From Leptoclinus maculatus (lineage: Eukaryota > Chordata > Actinopteri > Perciformes > Stichaeidae), in the NCBI GenBank assembly GCA_032191485.1, contig JAVDOI010000008.1:2266631-2330630 (forward strand): 64,000 nucleotides of DNA, in the 5' to 3' direction. Shown piece after piece: positions 39,107-50,871 of the stretch. Below the pieces are notes generated by a model. It was not told where the DNA came from, did not search any database, and saw only the letters and a program-made list of their open reading frames with translations. Both the position numbers and the translations under genes were made by a program. Every line of letters starts with the position of its first letter. The first letter of the stretch is position 1.

Positions 39107-40521
39107 GGTACTCACTTTTCCGAACCGGTGGTTGCCGCCTGGGTCTTTTTTTGCCTCCCTTGCTGTTGTCTGTCTGAACGCGGCCTATAGTGGGTATTGT
39201 TGTGTGGGGGTCTCAGCCAGACACTGTAACACCATCAGCACCTTGTTTGAAGTATACTGAAGCCTCAGAAAATCAACTTTGCCTCCCCAAGCCTACTTAT
39301 ATCAACTTATATTTAGGTGTCTTAGCGCCACCTACTTGGATTACTTGCTGATTTTTCAGTGCAACCTCTGATCTATAGAGCTGCCTGGTTGTGTGGTAAT
39401 CCTGATGTCAAGGCTCCACAAGTGGTTCGTCCATTCAGTCATCCCACCCGGACCTCAGAATAGCAGGTTTCTTATTTACAGTGCTAAAGCGACAGGCGTC
39501 TAAATAAGATGCATTTAGACATTCAAGTAAAATTGGAGATCAGTCATGGGTACAAGGCCACACTGCTGTGTTCAGCTCGCTGGCTGGCTTCGGTCAGAAG
39601 GGAATGCTTTATAGACCCTTTTACAGCTTGTAAACAGTGTTTGCACGTAGTTTGACAATGGAAGTACGCTGGAGTGTGACAGCTTGTCGAGCTATGCAAG
39701 GTGATTAACCACCAAAGATGGAGAATGCAACAAAAACAAATGGACTTTTCAGATCCGTGTGCTATCAGTGAGTGAGTAGAAGACATTGGCAAGTGGAACA
39801 ATTTCATAAAAATATAAAAGATGTATTTGAATGAGAAACCTAGCGTGTAATGTTATAATGTGCTATAGACGTCAGTGTTTCAGTTTAACTAGTGACCGTG
39901 TTAACTGGTGACTCTCAGATGAAAGCGGCGCGGATGTTCGTAGTGACGGCAGCTGTTGTTGAAAACACCAACAGAACATGTAGGAGTCCTCGTAAACTCG
40001 TAAATCAGTTTTAAATACAGACTCGTCTATATAGAGCTGTTGATTCTGACAACCGAACATGCAAAAACCAGAAATGTTGAAGCTGGTAACTGTTTTAATT
40101 CTATGTTTAAATCATATGAACTCGTCTCGTTGACTGGGGCAAAACACTTCTGTTGCAAACATGCACGCGCATATTTTAGATGACGTCGGTGGTAAAAGGG
40201 TCAAGAACAGCGGCTCAGACTTTAGGTTCAAGGTGCGTCAATAAGAGCATAATCGTGTAATAGCTGCACTGAATCTGTGATTAGTGAGGTAATGAATTTA
40301 AAAGTAGATTTCATATGCACCCGATGATTCAGGTGATTTGTGACTTTGAATTTCAGCACCGAGGTGGAGACATTGACGGTCACACAGCCTCACTTCTGTG
40401 TGGAAGGTAGAGAGTCTACTCGACAGAGAGCAGCTGTGATCACCAACAAAGTAAAGTTCAGCGGCTGAAAAGAAAGAAATAATCACTTGTCGAACAACAC
40501 CACATGATTGGGCAGCTCTAT

Positions 40522-40587
<66 letters not shown>
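40522..40587. repeat. (GT)n microsatellite
   Basis: About 33 GT dinucleotides. The open frames across it (Cys-Val or Thr-His repeats) are artefacts. Confidence 0.95.
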
Positions 40588-40588
<1 letters not shown>

Positions 40589-41968
40589 CTTATCGTTTAC
40601 ACTACTGAAAAATGAGTTTCCACGACAACAACAACAAAAAAACTCGCTGGCAGCATCTTCACCTGTAATGTGGCTGAAAATGTACCCGCTGTTTGTCAAA
40701 AGGGCAGAATTTCAACAACGGAAAGTTTACGTCAAATATTACAAAAAAAAACAATTAACAATAATAATATCAAAAGCATGTATTGTTTACAACAGCCTAT
40801 TGTTGCTGAAGTTCATGTGTGCTGCTGAGGGGGCGAACACGCCCTTTGCTAAAGTCACAGCGATTGTTCAGTCGTGCAATGCAAAGCTTCGCCGAGACGG
40901 GCGCCGATTTTTAATATACTAGCCGTGTATGTATATTGTTACTATGATGTTTTTTTTGTTTTTCTAATGTAAGCAGCTCCACTGTAAATGTATCAAACAG
41001 AATGTAAACGTGTAACCCCTTCTATTCCACAGTGAATCCTCTGAGAATGTGCAGCTTAGTGTTGATATCGTTCACATGTCAAATCTCCAGCTCTGTATCT
41101 GAGCACACAGCATATCTGGGAGTAGAGGCGGCTGAACGCCCAGGAGCGATCCACCGGGTTCACTAAAGTCAGACACGAAGATAAAAAATGTTTTACTTTA
41201 AGTCCTTCTAGCCTGTTCAATTATTCATGTTTTCCTCTTTCTTTTAATATTTTATGTTGAAGTTTGGTACCCTTAGTGCAGCCCTGGAAACTTACCAGGA
41301 CTGAAAAACTCCCAACTTGCGTTTCCCTCATGCACCAGTAGGCTGGGATGCATGCCATGTACTTGTGATTTTATGAGTTGGATGACCTTTTTTTTTTTTC
41401 TTTCTGCATGCCCCCCCCCCCCTCCTTGTAAAGTCCCACCGTGCACTGACTGGTAACAAGGAACACGCCATACAAGAAAAGAACAGTCCTCGTAATATCG
41501 TTGAGGATTCCTGTCAGGCTTGCATTTCAGCGAACAGCTTGTTGTCATCGCCTCGCTTCACTTTAAGTGAACGGCCGGCCACCTTTGTTTTTAGGGAGCA
41601 CGTAGATGACTGCTCTTATAATCGCATCATTTCAACGCACTAATTCCAGCTGGTGGATCGCGACCAACAGCCCTAATGTCCATTTCTCATATTATTTGAC
41701 CCTCTTGACCCCTTGTTCTATTGTTGACACTCTTACAATGCTTTCACACTACATTCTGCTCATCCTGGAGAAAAGTTGATTCAGACAAACGTCATCACAC
41801 CTTCAGCGCTGAGGAATGAAATGTTTAATGCATCACATCGGCCCTCGCTTCTCCGTTTCTTTAAAGCCTTCACAGCCTCATTGATGTGTGATGCACAAAC
41901 CGGCTCTGAAACCTTGTTGGCATCTCAATATCATCCTTGACACTACGGTGATCTCTCTCTCTCTCTCT

Positions 41969-42168
41969 NNNNNNNNNNNNNNNNNNNNNNNNNNNNNNNN
42001 NNNNNNNNNNNNNNNNNNNNNNNNNNNNNNNNNNNNNNNNNNNNNNNNNNNNNNNNNNNNNNNNNNNNNNNNNNNNNNNNNNNNNNNNNNNNNNNNNNNN
42101 NNNNNNNNNNNNNNNNNNNNNNNNNNNNNNNNNNNNNNNNNNNNNNNNNNNNNNNNNNNNNNNNNNNN
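41969..42168. other. Assembly gap (200 N)
   Basis: Exactly 200 N, preceded directly by (CT)n at 41952-41968. The true length and content are unknown. The round number suggests a placeholder. Confidence 0.99.
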
Positions 42169-42295
42169 ACACAAAGAAAAATCAATTAGGTGTGTGACTG
42201 CCTTTTTCTTTGTGCCCTCGTCCCCTAATGAGACCCATTTTCTCCTCATGTCACACCTCTATTTAAAAACGTAAACTTTGCTACAATCATGATAC

Positions 42296-43319
42296 TATGG
42301 AAGCCCATTCCCGCCAGCAAAAAAAAAAAAAAAAGTAACTTAAAAAAAAAAAAGAATTCATTCAGAAAAAAAAAAAAACATCCACCGAAATTACGAGATA
42401 GAAAGTCGAAATTATGAGATAGAAAGTCGAAATTATGAGATACTTTAACACAACAGTCATAGAAGCAGCTATGACATATAAATGGATTGTGAGTACATTA
42501 AGACTTCTTTAAACGTGGCTTTACAACACATGAAATACAGATGATGTTTCACATGGATTGTACTGAGCAAATGCACCCTTGAAGCTCTGGAGTATAAAGA
42601 ATGAAACCAATGTGGCTGAGGTGGCGACCAATAAACATCTTTTTTATTTAAATTTTTTTTTTGGCTGACAGAAAAAAAAGTTAGTTTTTTTTGGGTGGAT
42701 TGTTTTTTAAATTTTTTTTTTTTTAGTTACCTTTTTTTTTCTTTTCTATGGAAGCCCATTCCCGCCAGCAAAAAAATGAGTTCACTAAAAAAAAAAAAAA
42801 AAAAATAAATAATGTAATTCACAAAAAAAAAAAAAAAAAAAATCCACCCACAAAATAAATAATAATAATTCTAATAATTTTTTTATTTTACTTTTTTTCC
42901 ACCAGCAAAAAAAACAAAAAACTTTTGGTGCATCCATCTGTAACCATAACACTGACCAGATTTTTCCAGTTGCTATAGAAAGTCGAAATTATGAGATACT
43001 TTAACACAACAGTCATAGAAGCAGCTATGACATATGAATGGATTGTGAGTACATTGAAGACTTCTTTAAAACGTGGCTTTACAACACATGAAATACAGAT
43101 GATGCTTCACATGGATTGTACTGAGCAAACGCACCCTTGAAGCTCTGGAGTATAAAGAATGAAACCAATGTGGCTGAGGTGGCGACCAATAAACTATGAA
43201 AGCCCATTCACGGCAGCAAAAAAATATAAAATAAGATCACCAAAAAATAAAATAATAATAATGAATTCACACAAAAAAAAAAAAAATAAATAAATGAATT
43301 CACAAAAAATAATAATAAT

Positions 43320-43380
<61 letters not shown>

Positions 43381-43452
43381 TACTTTTTCTCTGTCAGCAA
43401 AAAAAAATAAAAAATAAAAATGAATTCACAAAAAATAATAATAATAAATATA

Positions 43453-43486
<34 letters not shown>

Positions 43487-44041
43487 TTTTTACTTTTTCT
43501 CTGTCAGCAAAAAAAAAAAAAAAAAGAAGATGTTTCCAGTTGCTGTTTATTGGTCGCCACCTCAGCCACATTGGTTTCATTCTTTATACTCCAGAGCTGC
43601 TTCTTGCTTAACATTCTATTCAAGGGTGCGTTTGCTCAGTACAATCCATGTGAAACATCATCTGTATTTCATGTGTTGTAAAGCCACGTTTTAAAGAAGT
43701 CTTCAATGTACTCACAATCCATTCATATGTCATAGCTGCTTCTATGACTGTTGTGTTAAAGTATTTCATAATTTCGACTTTCTATAGCAACTGGAAAAAT
43801 CTGGTCAGTGTTATGGTTACAGATGGATGCACCAAAAGTTTTTGGTTTTTTTTGCTGGTGGAAAAAAAGTAAAATAAAAAAAAAATTAAAATGATTAGAA
43901 TTATTATTTATTTATTTTGTGGGTGGATTTTTTTTTTTTTTGTGAATTACATTTTTTTTTTTTTAAGTTACTATTTTTTTTTTTTTTTTTTTTTTTAGTG
44001 ATCTTTTTTTTTTTTTTTTGCTGGCGGGAATGGGCTTCCAT
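42296..44041. mobile_element. 1.75-kb foldback DNA transposon with target-site duplication
   Basis: The outer ends are inverted copies of TATGGAAGCCCATTCCCG(ccagc), and the element is flanked by the direct repeat ATGATAC (42289-42295 and 44042-44048). Inside are two direct copies (about 42405-42640 and 42975-43195) and one inverted copy (about 43545-43790) of a module containing gaaattatgagatac, agcagctatgacatat and gtggctgaggtggcgacc. An additional internal terminus is at 42747 and a degenerate one at about 43195. The core has (TA)n and poly-T. No transposase ORF, so non-autonomous. Confidence 0.85.
43322..43362. repeat. (TA)n tract at centre of foldback element
   Basis: TA repeat followed by a T run. 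A second shorter TA/T pair follows at 43447-43491, and the whole block from tactttttctctgtcagca is duplicated. Confidence 0.9.
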
Positions 44042-44130
44042 ATGATACACATACAGGTACATGCATGAACTTTGACCTCTGCATTTAAGCCATCCTAAGA
44101 ACATTAGGAACATGTTGCTGCTGTAAAACG

Positions 44131-44730
44131 CCCGGGCAGCAACTTGGTGTTCAGTGCCTGGCTCAAGGACACTTTAGCTTTGTTTATACTCGCGCTTGGT
44201 CGCCGTAGCTCGCGTTTATTCTCTACGTGCTGCAAATGTACTGTGAAGAATCAAACAGACAACGAGTGTAACTCAGAGATACGACCATAGACTGTAGGTG
44301 TAACCGGCAAAAAGCCATAAACCAACCTGAACAATGACGAGGAGGGATTGTATTAATCTGTAAACTCGTATCTCATATTCATGGACTACTTCTTTACCTT
44401 TGTACAAGAACTGTAAACAATGAGGTTACATATTAAATGCATTATAAAGAAACATTTGATTTGGCTGCAAAATATTTTCTCAAATGTAGATTTTTAAGAC
44501 TTCCTGTTTCTTATTAAGTATTTTAAAGCGATCGGGCGCGTTACAAAAAATGCAGAGGTGCACGACCAAGCGACGTGATTACGTCATTTCCCTGCATGCA
44601 CGCCTCGCGCCGGCTTCACTACGGCGAGTATCAACTACGCTGTTGACATGCAGACAGCAGGAGCCGGGGATCAAACCATTAACCTCGTGGTGAACGTAAA
44701 ACACGCTCTACCCACTGAGCCACAGCCGCC
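44131..44730 (-). mobile_element. tRNA-derived SINE, split by an insertion
   Basis: The minus strand starts ggcggctgtggctcagtggg at 44730. The A-box TGGCTCAGTGG is at 44712-44722 and the B-box GGTTTGATCCC at 44667-44677, then ctgtctgcatgtcaa. The SINE resumes at about 44177 as aaagtgtccttgagccaggc and runs to about 44131. In fish copies recalled from memory these two parts are contiguous, so about 470 bases are inserted. Confidence 0.75.
44171..44643. mobile_element. Inserted element inside the SINE
   Basis: The sequence splitting the SINE has imperfect inverted ends: AGCTTTGTTTATACTCGC on the left, and AGCGTAGTTGATACTCGC as the reverse complement of the right end (about 14 of 18 matching). 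The internal cgcttggtcg/cgaccaagcg is also inverted. No ORF; exact borders uncertain. Confidence 0.6.
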
Positions 44731-46794
44731 AAATCTGTGATCACTGTGTTGGTTTCAGTACATATTTACAAGGTGGTTTACTGGTCAATTTAAAGTCACA
44801 TTGATCAGTCCTTTGCAGCTGTTTTCAGCAAAAACAACTAAACGTTGTTCCTGCTCAGCACCAAACAGACAAATGTAGAGTTTACTAGTGAACATAATGG
44901 AGCACTTAACATCTACAGAGCCAGACATTCCCCTCAGGAATCAGTTCAGAGCAGATCAGAGCTACAAGGAAAGTGAATATCGGACTTAAATTCATCAGGC
45001 GGCCAGAGGAACAGCTCCAGATGATTGATGAAGTTGCTCCGTGTCTGCGGGGTGTGTGTATATAGGCAATTAGCTTTTAGCCATTAGCCGTGTGTCTCGG
45101 AGTTTCTTCCCCCCTGGTGGCCAAGAAATCCATGAAAAACAATTACCGTGTTAATTTACTTACTTATTGATTATCACGATCACGTTTAGTTTTTTATATT
45201 GATGACGACAGGCTTTGGAAGGAGGAAAACAGAAGCACTGTAAATAAATAGCCTGTTTGCTCACACGGTTCATCATTTCATCTCGTTACAAAGACCCAAG
45301 GCCCTTCATGAAGTGCTCATTTATAACATCGCTGCAATGAATTGCAAGACGAGACGTCTGTGAAGAAAATGATACGATAGAATCATTCTTGGCCCGTTTG
45401 AAGGAGATCTCTTCGGGATGGATACAGAACTGTGGAGGATTCCCATTTACTTCCCTGTCGAGAGGACGACTTTGAGGATATTTGGAACTTGTGATTTATG
45501 TCTTCGAGCACAACAGAAATGAGAAAATTTGAGCTCTCGGTCATCCATCTAACAAATGGGAAAATGCATGAAATGATGAACGAGTGGCTCTTTAAAACCT
45601 GCAGCTGAACTCTGATGACTCCGCCTCTGCAGGTGAAGAGGACAAAGAGGACAGTGAAGCCATCACAAGACGGATGCAACAATAAAAGATACGTCAAAAA
45701 GTTCATGAATTGGGTTCGACTGGAAAGCTGAGACTCTGTATTCATGCGTGATGATGTTCGTCGGTCATTTCAAATAGTGGAACATTTTGTGAAACTTGAC
45801 ATCACCGTATGAAATGACCTGTCTGGGATAATGACGGCCTCGTGAAACGACAGACATCGGGCATTCAGAGGATGTAATGGCTTCTATACGTACAGTATAT
45901 TGACAATAAAATAGCAATTTGTGCAGAAATGTCATAACATGAGTGCTTCTATGGTTTTCCTCAACGTCTTGGTGTCTTAATGTGGTATTTTGGAGGAACT
46001 TTTCATCATTTTGATTAATTCTCCAGTGGTAAAAAAAAAAATTGTTGAATTTAAAACCAAATCAGTGCGACAAAGGCTACGAACCCAACAATCGCAACAA
46101 GTTATGAGACATAAGTGAGCATGATTGCTGATGAATAGTTACATAACCGGTCGGTTTAGCAGGTTTTTGGTATTTTGTGTTCTCGAGGTTGTGCAAAGTC
46201 CACTCGTCCGTGGAGAAAGGGTGTTTGCACAGATCACCGTTGTGTGAACTGGTGGAGGGAGGTACCTGTAAGACGTGGGCTGAGCCCGGCTTGTTCTCAG
46301 GATTTCATCCTGGTCACGGGGAAGAGATTAGAGCTTACCCCTGTCCTCCATTTTAAGTGTGTGTGTGGGGGAGGGGGGGGGGGGGGGGGGCTCTCAAATG
46401 ACACCAAAGCTGCACAGAAACTCCTTAACTCGCGCTAAAACGCGAAAATATCCCACAGCCACAAATTAATTTAATCAAATCCCAGATTGAAACCCATGGC
46501 TCTCATGATCCTCGAGTAAAGGCCAAATGTGACTCTCAGCACCTGATATTGTTATTCAAATGTCTGATGATTCAGAAGTAGACTCAAGCATTAACTATGG
46601 ATAAATAGTACAAGGCAACAAATACTTCCTGTTCAACACCTGCTCGTGTTCAGTGCAACAAAACCTTTGAATGTTTAACTATAATTATCTCGTCAGACAA
46701 CACGTCTACCAGGACACATTGGACTTACTTCAAACTAATAGAATTAGAGTCACACAGAACAGTCGCTTGTGAAGCTAGATTTAGTGGAATGAAC

Positions 46795-47060
46795 ACTTTG
46801 AGATGAGCTTCCAAACCAAAATCTACGTTCTCGTATCATTACGCCACAAAGGAACGACAACGACACGCGCCGATTCCCGATCGCTGCTGGATCCATCTTT
46901 CTCAACTTTGCTGAGAGTTGCACATGTGCAGTAGCGATCGGGCAGGTGCTAGCGGAGAGCGTGACGCTAGCCAGAGCGAGCAACATGTCAATGCATCTTA
47001 ACTAGAGAATGAAAGAACCCTCGATGGCATTTATTCTCTGTCTAGTTTGCCCAGAATCTC
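46795..47060. repeat. Dispersed repeat family C, copy 3
   Basis: Shares attacgccacaaaggaacga, cgacacgcgccgattcccga, gttgcacatgtgcagta and gcatttattctctg with the copies at 24130-24560 and 30880-31095. Confidence 0.55.
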
Positions 47061-47098
47061 TTAAATGCATCATATTTTGGTGTTTGCGTGGCCACTGG

Positions 47099-47101
<3 letters not shown>

Positions 47102-47136
<35 letters not shown>
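47102..47136. repeat. (CA)n microsatellite, left arm of inverted pair
   Basis: About 17 CA units, followed 38 nt later by a (TG)n tract. Confidence 0.95.
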
Positions 47137-47138
<2 letters not shown>

Positions 47139-47170
47139 TGCCGTCTCTTTGGGTTAAAGCATCACACAAC

Positions 47171-47174
<4 letters not shown>

Positions 47175-47205
<31 letters not shown>
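47175..47205. repeat. (TG)n microsatellite, right arm of inverted pair
   Basis: About 15 TG units, complementary to the (CA)n just upstream. Confidence 0.95.
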
Positions 47206-47206
<1 letters not shown>

Positions 47207-48546
47207 GTTTCCTGAGCCAATGTTACAGGATTTCTTTTGAGCTGAAGTCATCAGAATTCCTCCCATCTATGTGTGGCCACTGATGTGTGAAGTTGTTTTC
47301 TACACTTTTAAAAAAGGACAACTGCATCCAGGAAAGTGCTGAGTGTGCTCAGGAACGTACAGTGACTCAAGAGTGTGGAAGCTGAAGGAAATCCGTCTGC
47401 TGGAGGAGTTGGTTATGAAACAAACCGGTGTGATTCAGAGAACACTGGCTCGTACACAGTCTGTTCCAGTGCACAGAGAAAGTTCCCCTGCTGTGTTCAG
47501 AACGCTGCATAAGGTCTGTGACTCCATATGTGATCAGGACCATTGGATGACAAAACAATCCCAACTCAACGTCCATTTCAGAGACGTTCACTTTCATCCC
47601 ACCTGAGCCGCCTGCAGACATTCCCACGCTGTCAGCTGTCATTTGCAGCTTCTGAGATTTCGCTTTTAAGACTTTTCAGTGAAGCAATCATCACGCAGCA
47701 GACAGAATTTATAAACGGTCCGTCGCTCAGCTGCCGTCGGCTGTCATTTCATCGGGATTCTTTATTCTCCTCCTCCTGAGTTAGTCCTAGTCCTCAGAGG
47801 GAGAGCCACCTGTGGATATGAACATCCAACAGCAGGGTTTATAGTTGTCATATTCCAAATATTAGTTATATTATATTAGAGAGTTTCAAAAAGGAGAATA
47901 TTTTTAATGTGTTACAAGATATTTTGAGCCGACGTTCCTGTCCAGTGAATCGGAGCATCAGAACCAGGTTGGACCGCGATGTTAGGGGTTAAAACAAGGC
48001 GCCCGTCTGTCCTCTCGTCACACGGCCACATCATCAGACACTTCTTTATTTCTCATTACCTGAGAGCTACATGCTACCGTGCATAAGCACGTGGTCCAAG
48101 TACAGAACACGCTGCAGACAGGATGAATGGACCCTGTAGTAAATGTGAAGCTTATCTAGAATATCTAGAATAATATCGATAACAGGATTTGTATTCTGGC
48201 TCCTTTGTTGTGAATCTGTGTGTTGACAGTTAGAGATATCAAATGTCTCCTGGAGGACACGAGAGCACACAAGAGGACTTGAGAAAGTGGCCGATGTCCC
48301 CTTGAGCCCCGAGCGCTGAACCCTCAGCCCGTCGTTGACGTCAGCGCTGAAGTGTGTGAGAGTTCTCAGTGATGCTACCTGGACAGAGGGCTGATATTTG
48401 TCCTTTAATGAACCGCAGTGTTTGTTGTTTCCTCCTATTTGAAAGCTTCAAATACATGAAGCTGTTCAGCAACACGAGTGTTTTTATGCAAAAGGCTTCC
48501 TGTTTATGTCATGTTTCTATTTTTACAATACGACTGACTGTTGAAG

Positions 48547-48570
48547 CCCCCCCCCCCCCCCCCCCCCCCC
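48547..48570 (+). repeat. Poly-C run (24)
   Basis: The longest of about 18 C or G runs of at least 11 in the window. Others: 1778, 9602, 9851, 10063, 10685, 11212, 15305, 25422, 41411, 49454 (C), and 30071, 32360, 34674, 46373, 51047, 53304 (G). Confidence 0.98.
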
Positions 48571-48884
48571 AGTTACTTTGACCTCAAGCTTTATGTTCTT
48601 GCAGAGCACATGTTTAGTTGAGTGTCGGCTGAGGCCAAAGCTGTAGACAGTCATCATCCTCGATGCTTTTATGATTCATGTAAAAGACACAACATTGTGT
48701 TGTAGAGATATCAAGTCTTAATGTTAGTAAGAGAAGTCCGACACGCTAACTTAGCGGTCATACGAACAAAACAGCTTGTGTTGTTTCTGTTCATATTTGG
48801 AGACAATTACTATCTTGACGTCGTCATCGTGGCGTCACTCATTGGTTTGTGGACGGCCGCTGTGAAGCTTCAAGTTCGGAGATT

Positions 48885-49165
48885 TCGCCGTCACCATCTT
48901 GAATTCCGTCCGTCGCCATGTTTTTTTTTTCGCAACCAATGAGCAGAAGTGACCACATTTGGAATGAGGAGGAGTCACGTAGAGACCCGTCAACACAGCA
49001 CGATGTTCATTTAGAGTCAAACAGACCATAAAGCAGGGGATGCTTTAGGGGCGGGGCTACACAGTGATTGACAGGTCTCTACCAGAGACGTAGACAGCGT
49101 CTCTACGTCACTCCTCAGTCTGAATATGGTCACTTCCTGTTTACTGGTTGCAAAAAACAAGATGG
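48885..49165. mobile_element. Foldback copy related to the CTCF-motif repeat family
   Basis: Inverted arms (48885-48990 versus about 49090-49165) share gtctctacgt-actcctc, gtggtcacttc and ggttgc...aagatggc on opposite strands. They flank cagaccataaagcagggg and gggcggggctacacagtg, which also occur in the 61827-62145 copy. The CTCF-motif part is absent. Confidence 0.7.
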
Positions 49166-50566
49166 CACTTATAACACTATGAATGTCTTCGAGGGCAGAC
49201 TTCATACAGTTTGTGTTGTTGTCCCCAAAATAGACACGTTTGTACGATTCATTACTTTCATTTTACAAAAAACACCCAAGTTTGTAGAGACACATCGGGG
49301 AAGCAGCCCGGAGGAGGAGGAGGCCGACATAACATGGGGAAAAGCTCCGCGATCAATTTGCCACGACTTTAAAAAAAACAGAAAAGCAGCAGCAGGCTGA
49401 GTGGAGCAGCTGGAGAGGAAAACACTGTTCTGTACACAGAGCTCTATTAAAGACCCCCCCCCCCCTCTGGTCTATGAGGGCAGACTCTTCAACATGTGGC
49501 CACATGGAAGACGTACCAACACTTCTTCCTTTAGCTGTAAATGCACGAGGCAATAGAAGATCCACTTATAATCCACTTCACAGCTGAACATTATACATGA
49601 ACCGTGAATGGAGATACATCGCAGTGTTCCATATACGTTGGGAGGAATCGATCGCCTCATAGCGGGCTGGTGGAGTCCATCGTCTGGGAGAAATAATTAA
49701 TAATCTATATATATATATATATTTCTCACAGAAAGAAATGTCTTGTTTGCACTCCTTAATGCATCTAAACAAGGGCAACGAGCTCATGAATATTAAAAAG
49801 GTGATAAATATTCATGAGGTGTCACTCCAGTGTTTTATTATCTAACAGGGAAAAACACAAAGAATGTGATGTGATGTCTAAACATGCAGCACAAAGAAAA
49901 GCTTTTTAATGTTTGTAAATACCTCAGTGTATTAAATGTCTTTATGTATTCATGTTATTTATTACAGTAGTTAACCGTCACAAGGGACGTTTCTTTTTTT
50001 GTTCCAGTTCAAATAAGTTGACACTCTCTGTTGTGGCAGCAGAGAGCCTCTGTTTGCTTAATTAATACGTTGTTGTGGGCGCTTACTACTAATTGTTTTG
50101 GCAATTAGAGTGTTGGCTGGAAATACCACAGCGGCAGAAGCCCGCGGCTACGGACAATTAACACCCGAGTGCTGCTGTGATTTATTAGACAAGAAGGAAC
50201 TCGTCAGGGAAGGAAGTGGTTCAAGTCTGTCGAATGAAACGCAGAAGTGGAGCCTCGTGGACGTACGTCCCTTAAGATAGAGGACGGAGAAGCAGTTGTG
50301 CCCGCTTGTTTTCATTTGCATAATTAAACATAACAATTCTGAAAGAAAGAAAGAGAACTGTCTCAATTTAAGTAATCAACTGGGGAAGTTTCATGGCGAG
50401 ATCTATTAGTTAGACTTTTACCTTATTCACCTGTAATAAAGAATATCTAACTTTGATGTTATACCACGTTTTTTATAAAAGCAAACAATAAGTATCAATA
50501 CATTGATACATTTAACAACACTATAAACTACGCTTTATTTAGACACAAGCCTTTTACAAGACAGGC

Positions 50567-50615
50567 GGTGAGGTTGAGGATTGAAACCGACTTTGTCCAC
50601 CGAGCTACTGTAGAA
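50567..50615 (-). repeat. Degenerate tRNA-like SINE remnant
   Basis: On the minus strand TAGCTCGGTGGACAAAG resembles an A-box and GGTTTCAATCC a B-box at tRNA-like spacing. No acceptor-stem pairing was seen, so it is not a functional tRNA. Confidence 0.4.
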
Positions 50616-50826
50616 ACAAGTCGGCTCATTCTAAGGTAACACAGCAAGAACACCAGAGAAAACTGTTTACTTTATTCCATTTCTGACAATAAAGCCCCCT
50701 AAATGATACACACTGTGCCTTTAAGTGGTGCTAATTCACTGAGAAATTAGCATTCAATCAAATTCTCTGGGGGTCTGGAGAAACTGGCCACTTTTGCTCA
50801 GTTGGTGACTCATCCTTAGGTGTGAG

Positions 50827-50828
<2 letters not shown>

Positions 50829-50868
<40 letters not shown>
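50829..50868. repeat. (CA)n microsatellite
   Basis: About 20 CA units. Confidence 0.95.

Positions 50869-50871
<3 letters not shown>

Noticed and set aside
39615..40203. Possible transposon with gacccttttac / gtaaaagggtc ends
   Set aside because: Only about 11 bases are inverted and no target-site duplication was seen; too weak to annotate as an element.
41870..42274. Several frames crossing the N gap
   Set aside because: They consist mainly of undetermined residues.
44660..44730. Functional tRNA gene on the minus strand
   Set aside because: A- and B-boxes are present, but it is joined to a SINE body and lacks a convincing acceptor and anticodon stem.
45105..45123. Additional CTCF-like site (cccccctggtggccaag)
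   Set aside because: The core is similar, but it is a single occurrence outside the repeat family and a 12-base match alone is not persuasive.
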